Shown here: positions 34,422 to 41,847 of the stretch, in pieces
How the letters are laid out: every line of letters begins with the position of its first letter
Numbering within the stretch: position 1 is the first letter of the stretch
Translations under genes and position numbers: made by a program
From: Hyphomicrobiales bacterium
GTDB lineage: Bacteria > Pseudomonadota > Alphaproteobacteria > Rhizobiales > Rhizobiaceae
DNA: 55,855 bases
Reading direction: 5' to 3'
Assembly: GCA_900471525.1 (NCBI GenBank)
Contig: UCEZ01000052.1
Location: 52,427 to 108,281, forward strand
The notes under the pieces: generated by a model
Database searches by the model: none
What the model was told of the DNA's origin: nothing
What the model saw: the letters and a program-made list of their open reading frames with translations, nothing else

Positions 34422-35621
34422 TCATTCGCCGGTAGCAGCAACGATACGACGCATCTCCATCCAGGTGAGCGCAGCGCAGAAAAGCAGCACCCCCGCCGCA
34501 AGCAGCGTCGGCGCGGTAAAGCTGCCGCTGTCTTGAGCCAGCCAGCCGGCAACCAAAGGCCCGATGATCTGGCCGACGCCGAAGGCGGCGGTCATGAAGG
34601 CGAGTGCCTTGCGCGGGCTTTGCGGTGCAAGCGCCCGGCCGATCTGCAGGCCATAGGCGGTGACCATGATGAAGGTCAGTCCAAGCATCAGGCCGCCGAT
34701 CAGCGGCGCATAGGGCGACGGCAGGGAAACGGCAAGGACGAGACCGACCGCCTCGACCAGCAGGCCCGCCAGATAAACCCCGACGATCCCCAGGCGCGGC
34801 ACGGCGCGGCGCCACAGGTGAACGGAAACGGCGGCGCTGAGGCCGGTGATGAGCCAGGCGAGGAACTCGACCGTGTGATCGGTCGCCCCCTGCCGCGCCA
34901 TGGCGACGAGAAAGGTCGCGGTGATGACATAACCGAAGCCGAACAAGCCGTAGGTGAGCGTGATGACGAACAGTGGACGGGTCCAGACCAGCGGCTTTTC
35001 CTTCTCGGTGCTTTTTCCCACGGCCGGGCCTGATGGCAGCAGGCTCGCCGCGATGACGGTCCCGATGCAAGCAATGATGGCGCCGCCGAACCACGCGGCC
35101 TGCCAGCCCGCCAGCACACCGAAACCGCCGGCGGGCAGCAGAAAGACCATCAACGACGATACCGCGATACCGATGCCGACGCCGCCGAAATGGATGGATT
35201 GCACGTGCGGATTGCCGGCGGCCAGCCCCCTGCTGAGCACGATTGCCGAGGTGAAGATCATCGTGAAGGCGCTGGCGACACCGGCAAGAAACCGGATCAC
35301 CGAAAACGTGAGCAAGGACGATGTCAGCCCCATGGCAAGGAGCAACGCCGCGGTCGCAACCAGTGCCGACAGGCTGATCACGCGCTCGCGCCCGGCCGCC
35401 CAGCCATAACCGGCAGCAACGGCACCGACGAGATAACCGATGAAATTGGCCGAGGCGACAAGGCCCGCATCGGCAGGAGACATGCCAAGATCGGCCATAA
35501 TACCGGGCAGGATCGGCGTATAGGAAAAGCGGCCGAAGCCCATGGCAACCGCCATGGCGATGGCGCCGGCAAAGGCCGTGGGAGCAAGGCTCGGGTTCAA
35601 CGGGCGATCCAGCGTCGTCAT
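34422..35621 (-). CDS. MFS transporter, YbfB/YjiJ family
   Basis: A 399-aa carrier with twelve hydrophobic helices. The first-loop region MGFGRFSYTPILPGIMADLG and ASANFIGYLVGAVAAGYGWA are typical of the YbfB/YjiJ group, whose substrates are mostly unknown. No regulator or enzyme gene is directly linked. The ATG at 35621 is chosen because the hydrophobic part begins soon after it; starts at 35645 and 35663 are equally open and none has a clear ribosome site. Confidence 0.85.
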   Translation of the reverse strand: MTTLDRPLNPSLAPTAFAGAIAMAVAMGFGRFSYTPILPGIMADLGMSPADAGLVASANFIGYLVGAVAAGYGWAAGRERVISLSALVATAALLLAMGLTSSLLTFSVIRFLAGVASAFTMIFTSAIVLSRGLAAGNPHVQSIHFGGVGIGIAVSSLMVFLLPAGGFGVLAGWQAAWFGGAIIACIGTVIAASLLPSGPAVGKSTEKEKPLVWTRPLFVITLTYGLFGFGYVITATFLVAMARQGATDHTVEFLAWLITGLSAAVSVHLWRRAVPRLGIVGVYLAGLLVEAVGLVLAVSLPSPYAPLIGGLMLGLTFIMVTAYGLQIGRALAPQSPRKALAFMTAAFGVGQIIGPLVAGWLAQDSGSFTAPTLLAAGVLLFCAALTWMEMRRIVAATGE

Positions 35622-35720
35622 CCGATAGTTATCGCAATGCAGCATGGCGGCGACAAACGACAAAAATTGATGGTGTCGTTCAGCGGTGTGAATGCAAGAA
35701 CAGCCTCATTGAGGCATGGC

Positions 35721-36470
35721 TTACCCCGGTAGGGTCACGACCAGCGGCCCATTGCGGGTAACGATCACCGTATGCTCGTACTGCACCGTCGGCGCGCGCG
35801 GTTCGCTGTAGAGCGTCCATTCGTCATCGCCGCCTTCTGCCCATTGCGCGCCCAGCGACAGGAACGGCTCGACGGTAAAGACCATGCCGTCGGTCATCCG
35901 CCGCTTCTCGTGTTTGTCCGGCCACGTGGCGATTTCGGTGGGCTCCTCGTGCAACGAGCGGCCGACGCCGTGGCTGGCGAGGTTGGTGACGAGCGTATAG
36001 CGGTTCTTCTTGGCAAAACTGCCGATGGCATTGCCGATCGCAGCCAGCGGCTTGCCGGCCTTCACCTCGTTCAGCCCGACCCACATGGCACGCTTGCCGT
36101 CGCGGCAGAGACGCTCGATCTGCGGCTTTATGGGAGGAACGGCGAAGGACGCGCCGGTATCGGCAAACAATCCGTTCTTTTCGGCCGAAACGTCGATATT
36201 GACGAGATCGCCGGCCTTGATGACCCGCGCACCCGGAATGCCGTGGGCGACCTCCTCGTTGACGCTGATGCAGGTGGCGCCTGGGAAATTATAGGTGAGT
36301 TCCGGCGCGGAGCGCGCGCCGGCATCTTCCAGAACCTTGCGGCCGATCGCGTCGAGCTCCGCCGTCGTCATGCCGGGCTCAAGCGCCGTTGCCATCACCT
36401 GTATCGCATTGGCGCAGATGCGGCCGATTTCCTTCAGCCGCTCGAGGTCTTCATCGTTGTTGAGTGTCAT
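35721..36470 (-). CDS. map: Methionine aminopeptidase, type I
   Basis: A 249-aa metalloenzyme that removes the initiator Met from new proteins. All five metal ligands are visible: Asp pair in NIDVSAEKNGLFADTGAS spaced by 11 residues, His in SHGVGRSLHEEP, Glu in FTVEPFLS and Glu in QYEHTVIV. The substrate His is in EVAHGIPG. It lacks an N-terminal SH3 or zinc extension. Rhizobia commonly carry more than one map gene, so this may be a paralogue rather than the essential copy. The ORF opens with MTLNNDEDLERLKEIGRICA. Confidence 0.93.
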   Translation of the reverse strand: MTLNNDEDLERLKEIGRICANAIQVMATALEPGMTTAELDAIGRKVLEDAGARSAPELTYNFPGATCISVNEEVAHGIPGARVIKAGDLVNIDVSAEKNGLFADTGASFAVPPIKPQIERLCRDGKRAMWVGLNEVKAGKPLAAIGNAIGSFAKKNRYTLVTNLASHGVGRSLHEEPTEIATWPDKHEKRRMTDGMVFTVEPFLSLGAQWAEGGDDEWTLYSEPRAPTVQYEHTVIVTRNGPLVVTLPG

Positions 36471-36548
36471 CGTCTCTCGCTTTCGGCTGTTTATGTAACG
36501 CGCCGAAAGCGGCCAATCCAGACGCTGACTATAGGAAAATCGATGAAT

Positions 36549-37607
36549 TCAGGCAGGTTCGGGCTGTTTCTTCTCGTCCGCCAGCGCGGCCCGAACCAGC
36601 GGCGCCACTTTCGTGCCGTAGAGTTCGATGCCACGCATGATCTGGTCATGCGGCATCAGGCCGATCGCCATCTGCAGGAGGAAACGGTCGTTCTTGAAGA
36701 TCTTCTGGTGCCGGATGATCTTTTCGGCGACCGTATCGGGGTCGCCGAGAAAGAGATTGCCGTTCGGCCCGATCGACTGGTTGAAATGCGTCCGGTTGGT
36801 CGGCCCCCAGCCGCGTTCGCGGCCAATGCGGTTCATCACCTCCGCCTGCGGCCCATAGAACTGGTCGCCCGCCTTCTCATTCGTATCGGCGATGAAGCCA
36901 TGAACGTTGATGCTGGTCTTCAGCTTAGCAGCGTCCTGCCCGGCCCGGCGGGCGGCTTCGCGATAGAGATCAAACAACGGCGCATAGCGCGCCGGCTCGC
37001 CACCGATGATCGCCAACGCCACCGGCAATCCGAGCGCACCGGCCCGCGCCACCGACTGCGGCGTGCCGCCAACGGCGATCCACACGGGAAGCGGATCGTT
37101 CACAGGGCGCGGATAGACGCCACGGCCGTTGATGGGCGCGCGCTTCTCGCCGGACCAGGTGACCTTTTCACCCTCGCGAATGGCAAGCAACAGGTCCAGC
37201 TTCTCGGAAAACAGTTGATCGTAGTCTTCGAGATCGTAGCCGAACAATGGGAAGGACTCGATGAAGGACCCACGACCCGCCATGATCTCAGCCCGGCCAT
37301 TGGAAATCAGATCGAGCGTTGCGAACTGCTGGAATACCCGCACTGGATCGTCCGAACTCAGCACCGTGACGGCGCTGGTCAGCTTGATATTCTTCGTGCG
37401 GGACGCAGCCGCGGCAAGGATCATCGCCGGCGCTGAAGCCACATAATCCGGCCGGTGATGCTCGCCGAGCCCGAAGACGTCGAGACCGACCTGATCGGCC
37501 AGTTCGATCTCCTCGATCAGGTGGCGCACCCGCTCCTCGCCCTCCCTGCCGCGCCCGTTTGGCGCCTCGGGATGAACGTCGCCGAATGTGTAGAGACCAA
37601 GTTCCAT
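36549..37607 (-). CDS. Luciferase-like (LLM class) flavin-dependent oxidoreductase
   Basis: A 352-aa TIM-barrel enzyme of the bacterial luciferase superfamily. Motifs include [20 protein letters not shown] near residues 49-68, [20 protein letters not shown], the phosphate-binding [20 protein letters not shown] and [20 protein letters not shown]. Members use reduced flavin and oxygen for monooxygenation or run an F420/FMN dehydrogenation; the substrate is not decidable here. The ATG at 37607 follows AGGGCATC. A perfect palindrome at 37673-37687 lies upstream. Confidence 0.9.
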   Translation of the reverse strand: MELGLYTFGDVHPEAPNGRGREGEERVRHLIEEIELADQVGLDVFGLGEHHRPDYVASAPAMILAAAASRTKNIKLTSAVTVLSSDDPVRVFQQFATLDLISNGRAEIMAGRGSFIESFPLFGYDLEDYDQLFSEKLDLLLAIREGEKVTWSGEKRAPINGRGVYPRPVNDPLPVWIAVGGTPQSVARAGALGLPVALAIIGGEPARYAPLFDLYREAARRAGQDAAKLKTSINVHGFIADTNEKAGDQFYGPQAEVMNRIGRERGWGPTNRTHFNQSIGPNGNLFLGDPDTVAEKIIRHQKIFKNDRFLLQMAIGLMPHDQIMRGIELYGTKVAPLVRAALADEKKQPEPA

Positions 37608-37672
37608 GATGCCCTGCCTGCTAGAAAAGCCCACAACGGGCGAAATGGTGGTTGACCTCACACATAATCATC

Positions 37673-37687
37673 TGTGCGAATCGCACA
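37673..37687. promoter_or_regulatory. Palindrome upstream of the luciferase-like gene
   Basis: TGTGCGA and TCGCACA flank one central A (perfect 7-bp arms), 66 nt upstream of the oxidoreductase start and 39 nt downstream of the PIN toxin stop. Size and symmetry fit a dimeric repressor site such as GntR, MarR or HxlR type. No regulator gene is adjacent. Confidence 0.4.
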
Positions 37688-37725
37688 CAGCACGAACGGC
37701 GAAACGGTGTGTTCCGCGGGGATGA

Positions 37726-38145
37726 TCAATCGTCCCAAGGGTTAAGGAGCCGGACGCCAGTCCCCTGGAAATCACGAATATTGCGGGTGACCAGAATGAA
37801 CCCATGACGGAGCGCAATTGCTGCGATCATTGCATCCCGTTCAGGTTTGCGATCAGGCACATGGAGAGTGGCACAGATTTGTGCACTGACCTGATCGAAT
37901 GCCAGAATCCGATCGCGAAAGGCTGCCAGTACGTAATCGTAAATCCAAGACCGCAGAACAGTTGCTTGCGGGATGTCCCGGCGCATCAGCGAAAGACAAC
38001 CGATCTCCAACTCCATCAAAGTGATGGCCGACAGATAAAATGAAGTTTCTCCACTCTTGTTCGACCAACTCAGAACGTTCGGATGGCAGGTATTGTTTCC
38101 GAGCTTACGAAATTCGGAGATAACATTCGTATCGAGAACATACAT
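37726..38145 (-). CDS. PIN-domain ribonuclease toxin (VapC/FitB type)
   Basis: A 139-aa PIN-domain protein. The acidic metal-binding residues are in MYVLDTNVISEF (Asp5), LMELEIG (Glu near 46), RDAMIAAIALRHGFILVTRN (Asp near 104) and NIRDFQG (Asp near 124). VapC toxins cleave tRNA or rRNA. Its ATG overlaps the antitoxin stop by one base (TGATG). The pair region is visibly lower in GC than the flanking genes, a hint of transfer. Confidence 0.88.
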   Translation of the reverse strand: MYVLDTNVISEFRKLGNNTCHPNVLSWSNKSGETSFYLSAITLMELEIGCLSLMRRDIPQATVLRSWIYDYVLAAFRDRILAFDQVSAQICATLHVPDRKPERDAMIAAIALRHGFILVTRNIRDFQGTGVRLLNPWDD

Positions 38146-38423
38146 CAGGAAAAATCGGGAATCTTAAGTCCCATATCATCACTTATCCTTGGAAACTCGA
38201 AGTCGATTTCCGCAACCTCAGGCATGAAAAGCAATTCAGCGATCGCCTTTTCCTTGACCGGTTCACCGGGTTTTGAAGCGGTCAGCTTCCTGTATTCTTC
38301 AATCGACAAAAGCACATGCGAAGGCTCGCCCCGATCCGTGATGAAAACCGGTTCGCTCTCAGCCGCTTTTTTGGCACGCCCCGTTTCCTGGTTGAATTCC
38401 CGGCTGGACATCGTGATCGTCAT
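38145..38423 (-). CDS. Phd/YefM-type antitoxin of the PIN toxin
   Basis: A 92-aa protein. The N-terminal TITMSSREFNQETGRAKKAA and EPVFITDRGEPSHVLLSIEE segments are the Phd/YefM DNA-binding and dimerisation fold; the acidic C-terminus (EVAEIDFEFPRISDDMG) would inhibit the toxin. The ATG at 38423 follows a strong GGGAGG Shine-Dalgarno; the ORF extends to 38450 without support. An 18-bp near-palindrome upstream is the likely self-operator. Confidence 0.87.
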   Translation of the reverse strand: MTITMSSREFNQETGRAKKAAESEPVFITDRGEPSHVLLSIEEYRKLTASKPGEPVKEKAIAELLFMPEVAEIDFEFPRISDDMGLKIPDFS

Positions 38424-38442
38424 GAAAACCTCCCGGCTCATT

Positions 38443-38460
38443 TGTAGCAACGTTACTACA
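38443..38460. promoter_or_regulatory. Operator candidate of the Phd/PIN pair
   Basis: TGTAG and CTACA arms flank an 8-nt centre holding AACGTT. Sixteen of 18 positions are symmetric. It lies 20 nt upstream of the antitoxin start, where Phd-type proteins bind. Confidence 0.5.
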
Positions 38461-38483
38461 TTTGATATCCGGACACAATATTT

Positions 38484-39977
38484 CTAGGTGTCGCTCAAGG
38501 TCCGCCGCACGGCATCCTTCCAGCCCTTGATCTTGGTCTTCCGTGTTGCCTCGTCCATTGTCGGCTCGAACCGGCGATCGCGCGCCCAGGATTTTGCGAA
38601 GTCCTTCTGGTTCGGCCAGACCCCCGCGCGGCTGCCGGCAAGCCAGGCGACGCCAAGCGCGGTGGTCTCCAAAATGGTCGGCCGGTCCACCGGGGCATCG
38701 AGCAGATCGGACAGGCGCTGCATGGTCCAATCCGAAACCACCATGCCCCCGTCGACACGCAGCACGGTTTCCTTGCCGTCGCTCTTCCAGTCCTTGTGCA
38801 TCGCATCGAGCAGATCGCGCGTCTGGTAGCAGACCGCTTCCAGCGCCGCGCGGGCAAATTCGGCCGGCCCGGTGTTGCGCGTCATGCCGAAGATCGCACC
38901 ACGCGCATCCGGGTCCCAATGCGGAGCTCCAAGGCCGGTGAAGGCAGGGACCAGATAAACTTCCTGCGAGGGATCGGCGCTTTCGGCGAGCGTACCCGTA
39001 TCCGGTGCCGCTTTGATCATCTTCAGTCCGTCGCGCAACCACTGCACCGCGGCGCCGGCAACAAAGATCGAACCTTCGAGTGCATATGTTGTTTCGCCGT
39101 CGAGACGATAGGCAATGGTCGTCAACAGCCGGTTCTTCGAGCGTACGATATCCTGTCCCGTATTCAGAAGCGCAAAACAACCGGTGCCGTAAGTGGATTT
39201 CATCATGCCCGGCTGGAAGCAGGCCTGGCCGATGGTCGCCGCCTGCTGGTCGCCAGCGACGCCAAGGATCGGGATTTCGGCGCCGAAGACGGACGTGTCC
39301 GTCACGCCGAAATCATCAGCGCAGTCGAGAACCTGCGGCAGCATCGCCTCGGGAACGCGCAGGATTTCGAGGAGATCACGATCCCAGTCGTTGGTAACGA
39401 TATTGTACATCAGCGTACGCGAGGCATTGGTCGCGTCGGTGACGAAAGATTTTCCGCCGGTCAGCCGCCAGATCAGGAACGTATCGACCGTGCCGAAGCA
39501 GAGTTCGCCCTTGGCGCCGCGGGTGCGTGCGCCTTTCACATTGGCGAGCATCCATGAGAGCTTGGTGCCGGAAAAATACGGGTCGAGCAACAGGCCGGTC
39601 TTCTTCGTAAATGTCTTTTCCAGGCCCTGGCGCTTCAGCTTGTCGCAATAGGAGGCAGTGCGGCGGTCCTGCCAGACGATGGCGTTGTGGATCGGCTTGC
39701 CCGTGTCACGCTCCCAGACCACCACCGTCTCGCGCTGGTTGGTGATACCGATCGCCGAAAGTTCACTTGTCTTGATGCCTGCCTTGTGAAGGGCTTCCTT
39801 GATCGTCCAGACGACGGTATCCCAGATTTCTTCGGGATCATGCTCGACCCAGCCGGATTTCGGGAAATGCTGCTTGAATTCCTTTTGTCCGTACCCGGCG
39901 ATCTTCTGGTCTTTGTCGAAGACGATCGCACGGCTCGATGTCGTGCCCTGATCGATTGCGAGAATATATCCGGTCAT
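38484..39977 (-). CDS. glpK: Glycerol kinase
   Basis: A 497-aa FGGY-family kinase that makes glycerol 3-phosphate from glycerol and ATP. The N-terminal phosphate motif is [16 protein letters not shown], the glycerol site includes [12 protein letters not shown] and IVWQDRRTA, the second phosphate motif is [15 protein letters not shown], and the adenosine region is [20 protein letters not shown]. The ATG at 39977 has GGGAGGGG upstream. No glpD, glpF or glpR gene is adjacent. It is divergent from xdhA, and TTCGTTT half-sites lie in the gap. Confidence 0.96.
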   Translation of the reverse strand: MTGYILAIDQGTTSSRAIVFDKDQKIAGYGQKEFKQHFPKSGWVEHDPEEIWDTVVWTIKEALHKAGIKTSELSAIGITNQRETVVVWERDTGKPIHNAIVWQDRRTASYCDKLKRQGLEKTFTKKTGLLLDPYFSGTKLSWMLANVKGARTRGAKGELCFGTVDTFLIWRLTGGKSFVTDATNASRTLMYNIVTNDWDRDLLEILRVPEAMLPQVLDCADDFGVTDTSVFGAEIPILGVAGDQQAATIGQACFQPGMMKSTYGTGCFALLNTGQDIVRSKNRLLTTIAYRLDGETTYALEGSIFVAGAAVQWLRDGLKMIKAAPDTGTLAESADPSQEVYLVPAFTGLGAPHWDPDARGAIFGMTRNTGPAEFARAALEAVCYQTRDLLDAMHKDWKSDGKETVLRVDGGMVVSDWTMQRLSDLLDAPVDRPTILETTALGVAWLAGSRAGVWPNQKDFAKSWARDRRFEPTMDEATRKTKIKGWKDAVRRTLSDT

Positions 39978-40058
39978 CCTGCCCCTCCCAGCGTTTCTTG
40001 AGCCCGCCCGTCTCTCCTCAAGACCGCAAGCCATTTCAAAAACTTCAATACGATACAA

Positions 40059-40076
40059 AAACGAATGTCAAACGAA
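40059..40076. promoter_or_regulatory. Tandem AAACGAA half-sites upstream of glpK
   Basis: AAACGAA occurs at 40059-40065 and again at 40070-40076, exactly 11 bp apart, so both face the same side of the helix (TTCGTTT on the glpK strand). DeoR-family GlpR proteins often bind tandem sites of this kind in front of glycerol genes. The site is 80-100 nt from the glpK start. Regulator identity is inference. Confidence 0.4.
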
Positions 40077-40143
40077 AACAAAACGCAAGTGCGTGCACCG
40101 TCGCATATGCGAAAATGCAAGACTCGGGGCGGTAAAAACACAA

Positions 40144-40172
40144 TTGTCACGGTGCCGGTTTTGGGCATAGTT
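40144..40172 (+). promoter_or_regulatory. Candidate xdhA promoter
   Basis: TTGTCA (40144-40149) and ATAGTT (40167-40172) are spaced by 17 bp and lie 30 nt before the xdhA start. The rest of the 225-nt glpK-xdhA gap holds only the AAACGAA repeats. Confidence 0.4.
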
Positions 40173-40202
40173 TCAAGAGTCGAAATGAGAAGAAGAGACC
40201 GT

Positions 40203-41678
40203 ATGACACAGTCGGCCGGCAGCATCCGCTTCATCCTGAACGACCGGGACATCACGGTGACATCTGTGTCGCCGACCGCGACGCTCCTGGATTTCCTGCG
40301 CCTCGAACACCGGCTGACGGGAACCAAGGAAGGCTGCGCCGAGGGCGATTGCGGCGCCTGCACGGTGCTTGTCGGCCGCCTTGCAAACGGCGAGCTCGTC
40401 TATGAGAGCGTCAATGCCTGCATCCGTTTCACCGGCTCGCTCAACGCAACTCATGTCGTGACCGTCGAACATCTGGCGGCAAAGGACGGGACCTTGCATC
40501 CCATCCAGCAGGCGATGGTCGATTATCACGGCTCGCAATGCGGTTTCTGCACACCCGGCTTCGTCATGTCGCTCTACGGGCTCTGGCTGTCGAAAGACAA
40601 TCCAGGCCGCGCCGATATCGAGAAGACGCTGCAAGGCAATCTCTGTCGGTGCACGGGCTATGAGCCGATCGTCAAGGCTGCCGAAGCGGTTGCCAGCGCA
40701 AGACCAGACGCTCTGTTCGATCCCATCGTGAAAATGCGTAAGGAGATCATCGCCAAGCTGGCCGCGATGCGTTCGCCCGACACCATCCGCCTGTCCGATG
40801 GTGATGCAAGCCTGATTGTCCCGGGCACCGCCGCCGCCCTTGCCGATCTTCTGGCCGATCATCCAACAGCAACGGTCGTCGCCGGCTCCACCGACGTCGG
40901 CCTTTGGGTCACCAAACAGATGCGCAACCTCAACCCTGTCATCTTCATCAATGGCCTGGAAGAACTCCAATCCATTCACGAAACGGGTGATGGCATCACC
41001 ATTGGCGCAGGCGTCAGCTACTCGGCGGCCTTCGATCAGATTTCCGCACGCTATCCCGCCTTCGGTCGCCTGCTCGACCGTCTCGGCGGCGAGCAGGTGC
41101 GCAATATGGGCACGATCGGCGGCAATGTCGCCAACGGCTCGCCGATCGGCGACACGCCGCCGCCGCTGATTGCGCTTGGGGCCAGCGTGACGCTGCGCTC
41201 GAAGAGCGGACCAAGGACCGTGCCGCTTGAGGACTATTTCATCGAATACGGACGGCAGGAGCGCAAACCCGGCGAATTCGTCGAGAGCATTTTCGTGCCG
41301 AACCTGCCCGACGACGATCATTTTGCGGTCTACAAGATTTCCAAGCGCCGCGACGAGGATATTTCCGCGCTCTGCGGCGCTTTTCGGATCGCGCTCGATG
41401 GGAGCAACCAGGTGACGATGGTCCGCATAGCCTTTGGTGGCATGGCAGGGACACCGAAGCGGGCTGCGAATGTCGAGGCTGCGCTGATGGGCAAGCCCTG
41501 GAGTGAAGAGACGATCAAGGCAGCGCAGGCCGCATTCGAGGCCGATTACAAGCCGCTGACCGACTGGCGCGCCACGGCGGCGTATCGCATGCTGGCGGCG
41601 AAAAACCTGTTGCTGCGGTTCTTCCTGGAAACGTCAGGCGAAAAAGCGGAACTGGTCCGTTTCGAGGTGACGGCATGA
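40203..41678 (+). CDS. xdhA: Xanthine dehydrogenase small subunit (2Fe-2S and FAD)
   Basis: A 491-aa subunit. The plant-ferredoxin-type cluster uses Cys45, Cys50, Cys53 and Cys73 (GCAEGDCGACTVLVG, NACIRF); the second cluster uses Cys113, Cys116, Cys148 and Cys150 (CGFCTPGF, NLCRCTGYEP). The FAD domain follows from about residue 190 with TVVAGSTDVGLWVTKQMR and GTIGGNVANGSPIGDTPP. It passes electrons from the molybdenum subunit to NAD. The ATG at 40203 with AAGAGA upstream gives the usual N-terminus; earlier in-frame starts add an unrelated basic lead. First gene of xdhABC. Confidence 0.95.
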   Translation: MTQSAGSIRFILNDRDITVTSVSPTATLLDFLRLEHRLTGTKEGCAEGDCGACTVLVGRLANGELVYESVNACIRFTGSLNATHVVTVEHLAAKDGTLHPIQQAMVDYHGSQCGFCTPGFVMSLYGLWLSKDNPGRADIEKTLQGNLCRCTGYEPIVKAAEAVASARPDALFDPIVKMRKEIIAKLAAMRSPDTIRLSDGDASLIVPGTAAALADLLADHPTATVVAGSTDVGLWVTKQMRNLNPVIFINGLEELQSIHETGDGITIGAGVSYSAAFDQISARYPAFGRLLDRLGGEQVRNMGTIGGNVANGSPIGDTPPPLIALGASVTLRSKSGPRTVPLEDYFIEYGRQERKPGEFVESIFVPNLPDDDHFAVYKISKRRDEDISALCGAFRIALDGSNQVTMVRIAFGGMAGTPKRAANVEAALMGKPWSEETIKAAQAAFEADYKPLTDWRATAAYRMLAAKNLLLRFFLETSGEKAELVRFEVTA

Positions 41679-41704
41679 ATGCTGGCAATACCATGTTGGA
41701 ACAG

Positions 41705-41817
41705 CCCCTCACCCTAGCCCTCTCCCCGCAAGCGGGGAGAGGGAACGAAGGGGGCCGCCGCTGGTCCCTTCGCCCCGTTTCAACGGGGAGAAGGTGGCCG
41801 ACAGGCCGGATGAGGGG
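41705..41817. repeat. Rhizobial intergenic palindromic repeat between xdhA and xdhB
   Basis: A 113-bp element with outer arms CCCCTCA and TGAGGGG. It contains a 12-bp stem (CCCTCTCCCCGC at 41718-41729 with its complement at 41732-41743) and a second hairpin (CCCCGTT at 41773-41779 with AACGGGG at 41782-41788). This sequence type is scattered between genes in Rhizobium and Mesorhizobium, as I recall. It is unrelated to the element at 6307-6453. It occupies most of the 169-nt xdhA-xdhB gap and can extend an apparent frame upstream of the xdhB start. Confidence 0.8.
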
Positions 41818-41847
41818 CACACGCGCAACCAATCGGAGCCAGACATA

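Noticed and set aside
41794..41847. Longer N-terminus for XdhB
   Set aside because: The added residues are read from the end of the palindromic repeat; ATG 41848 has its own ribosome site.
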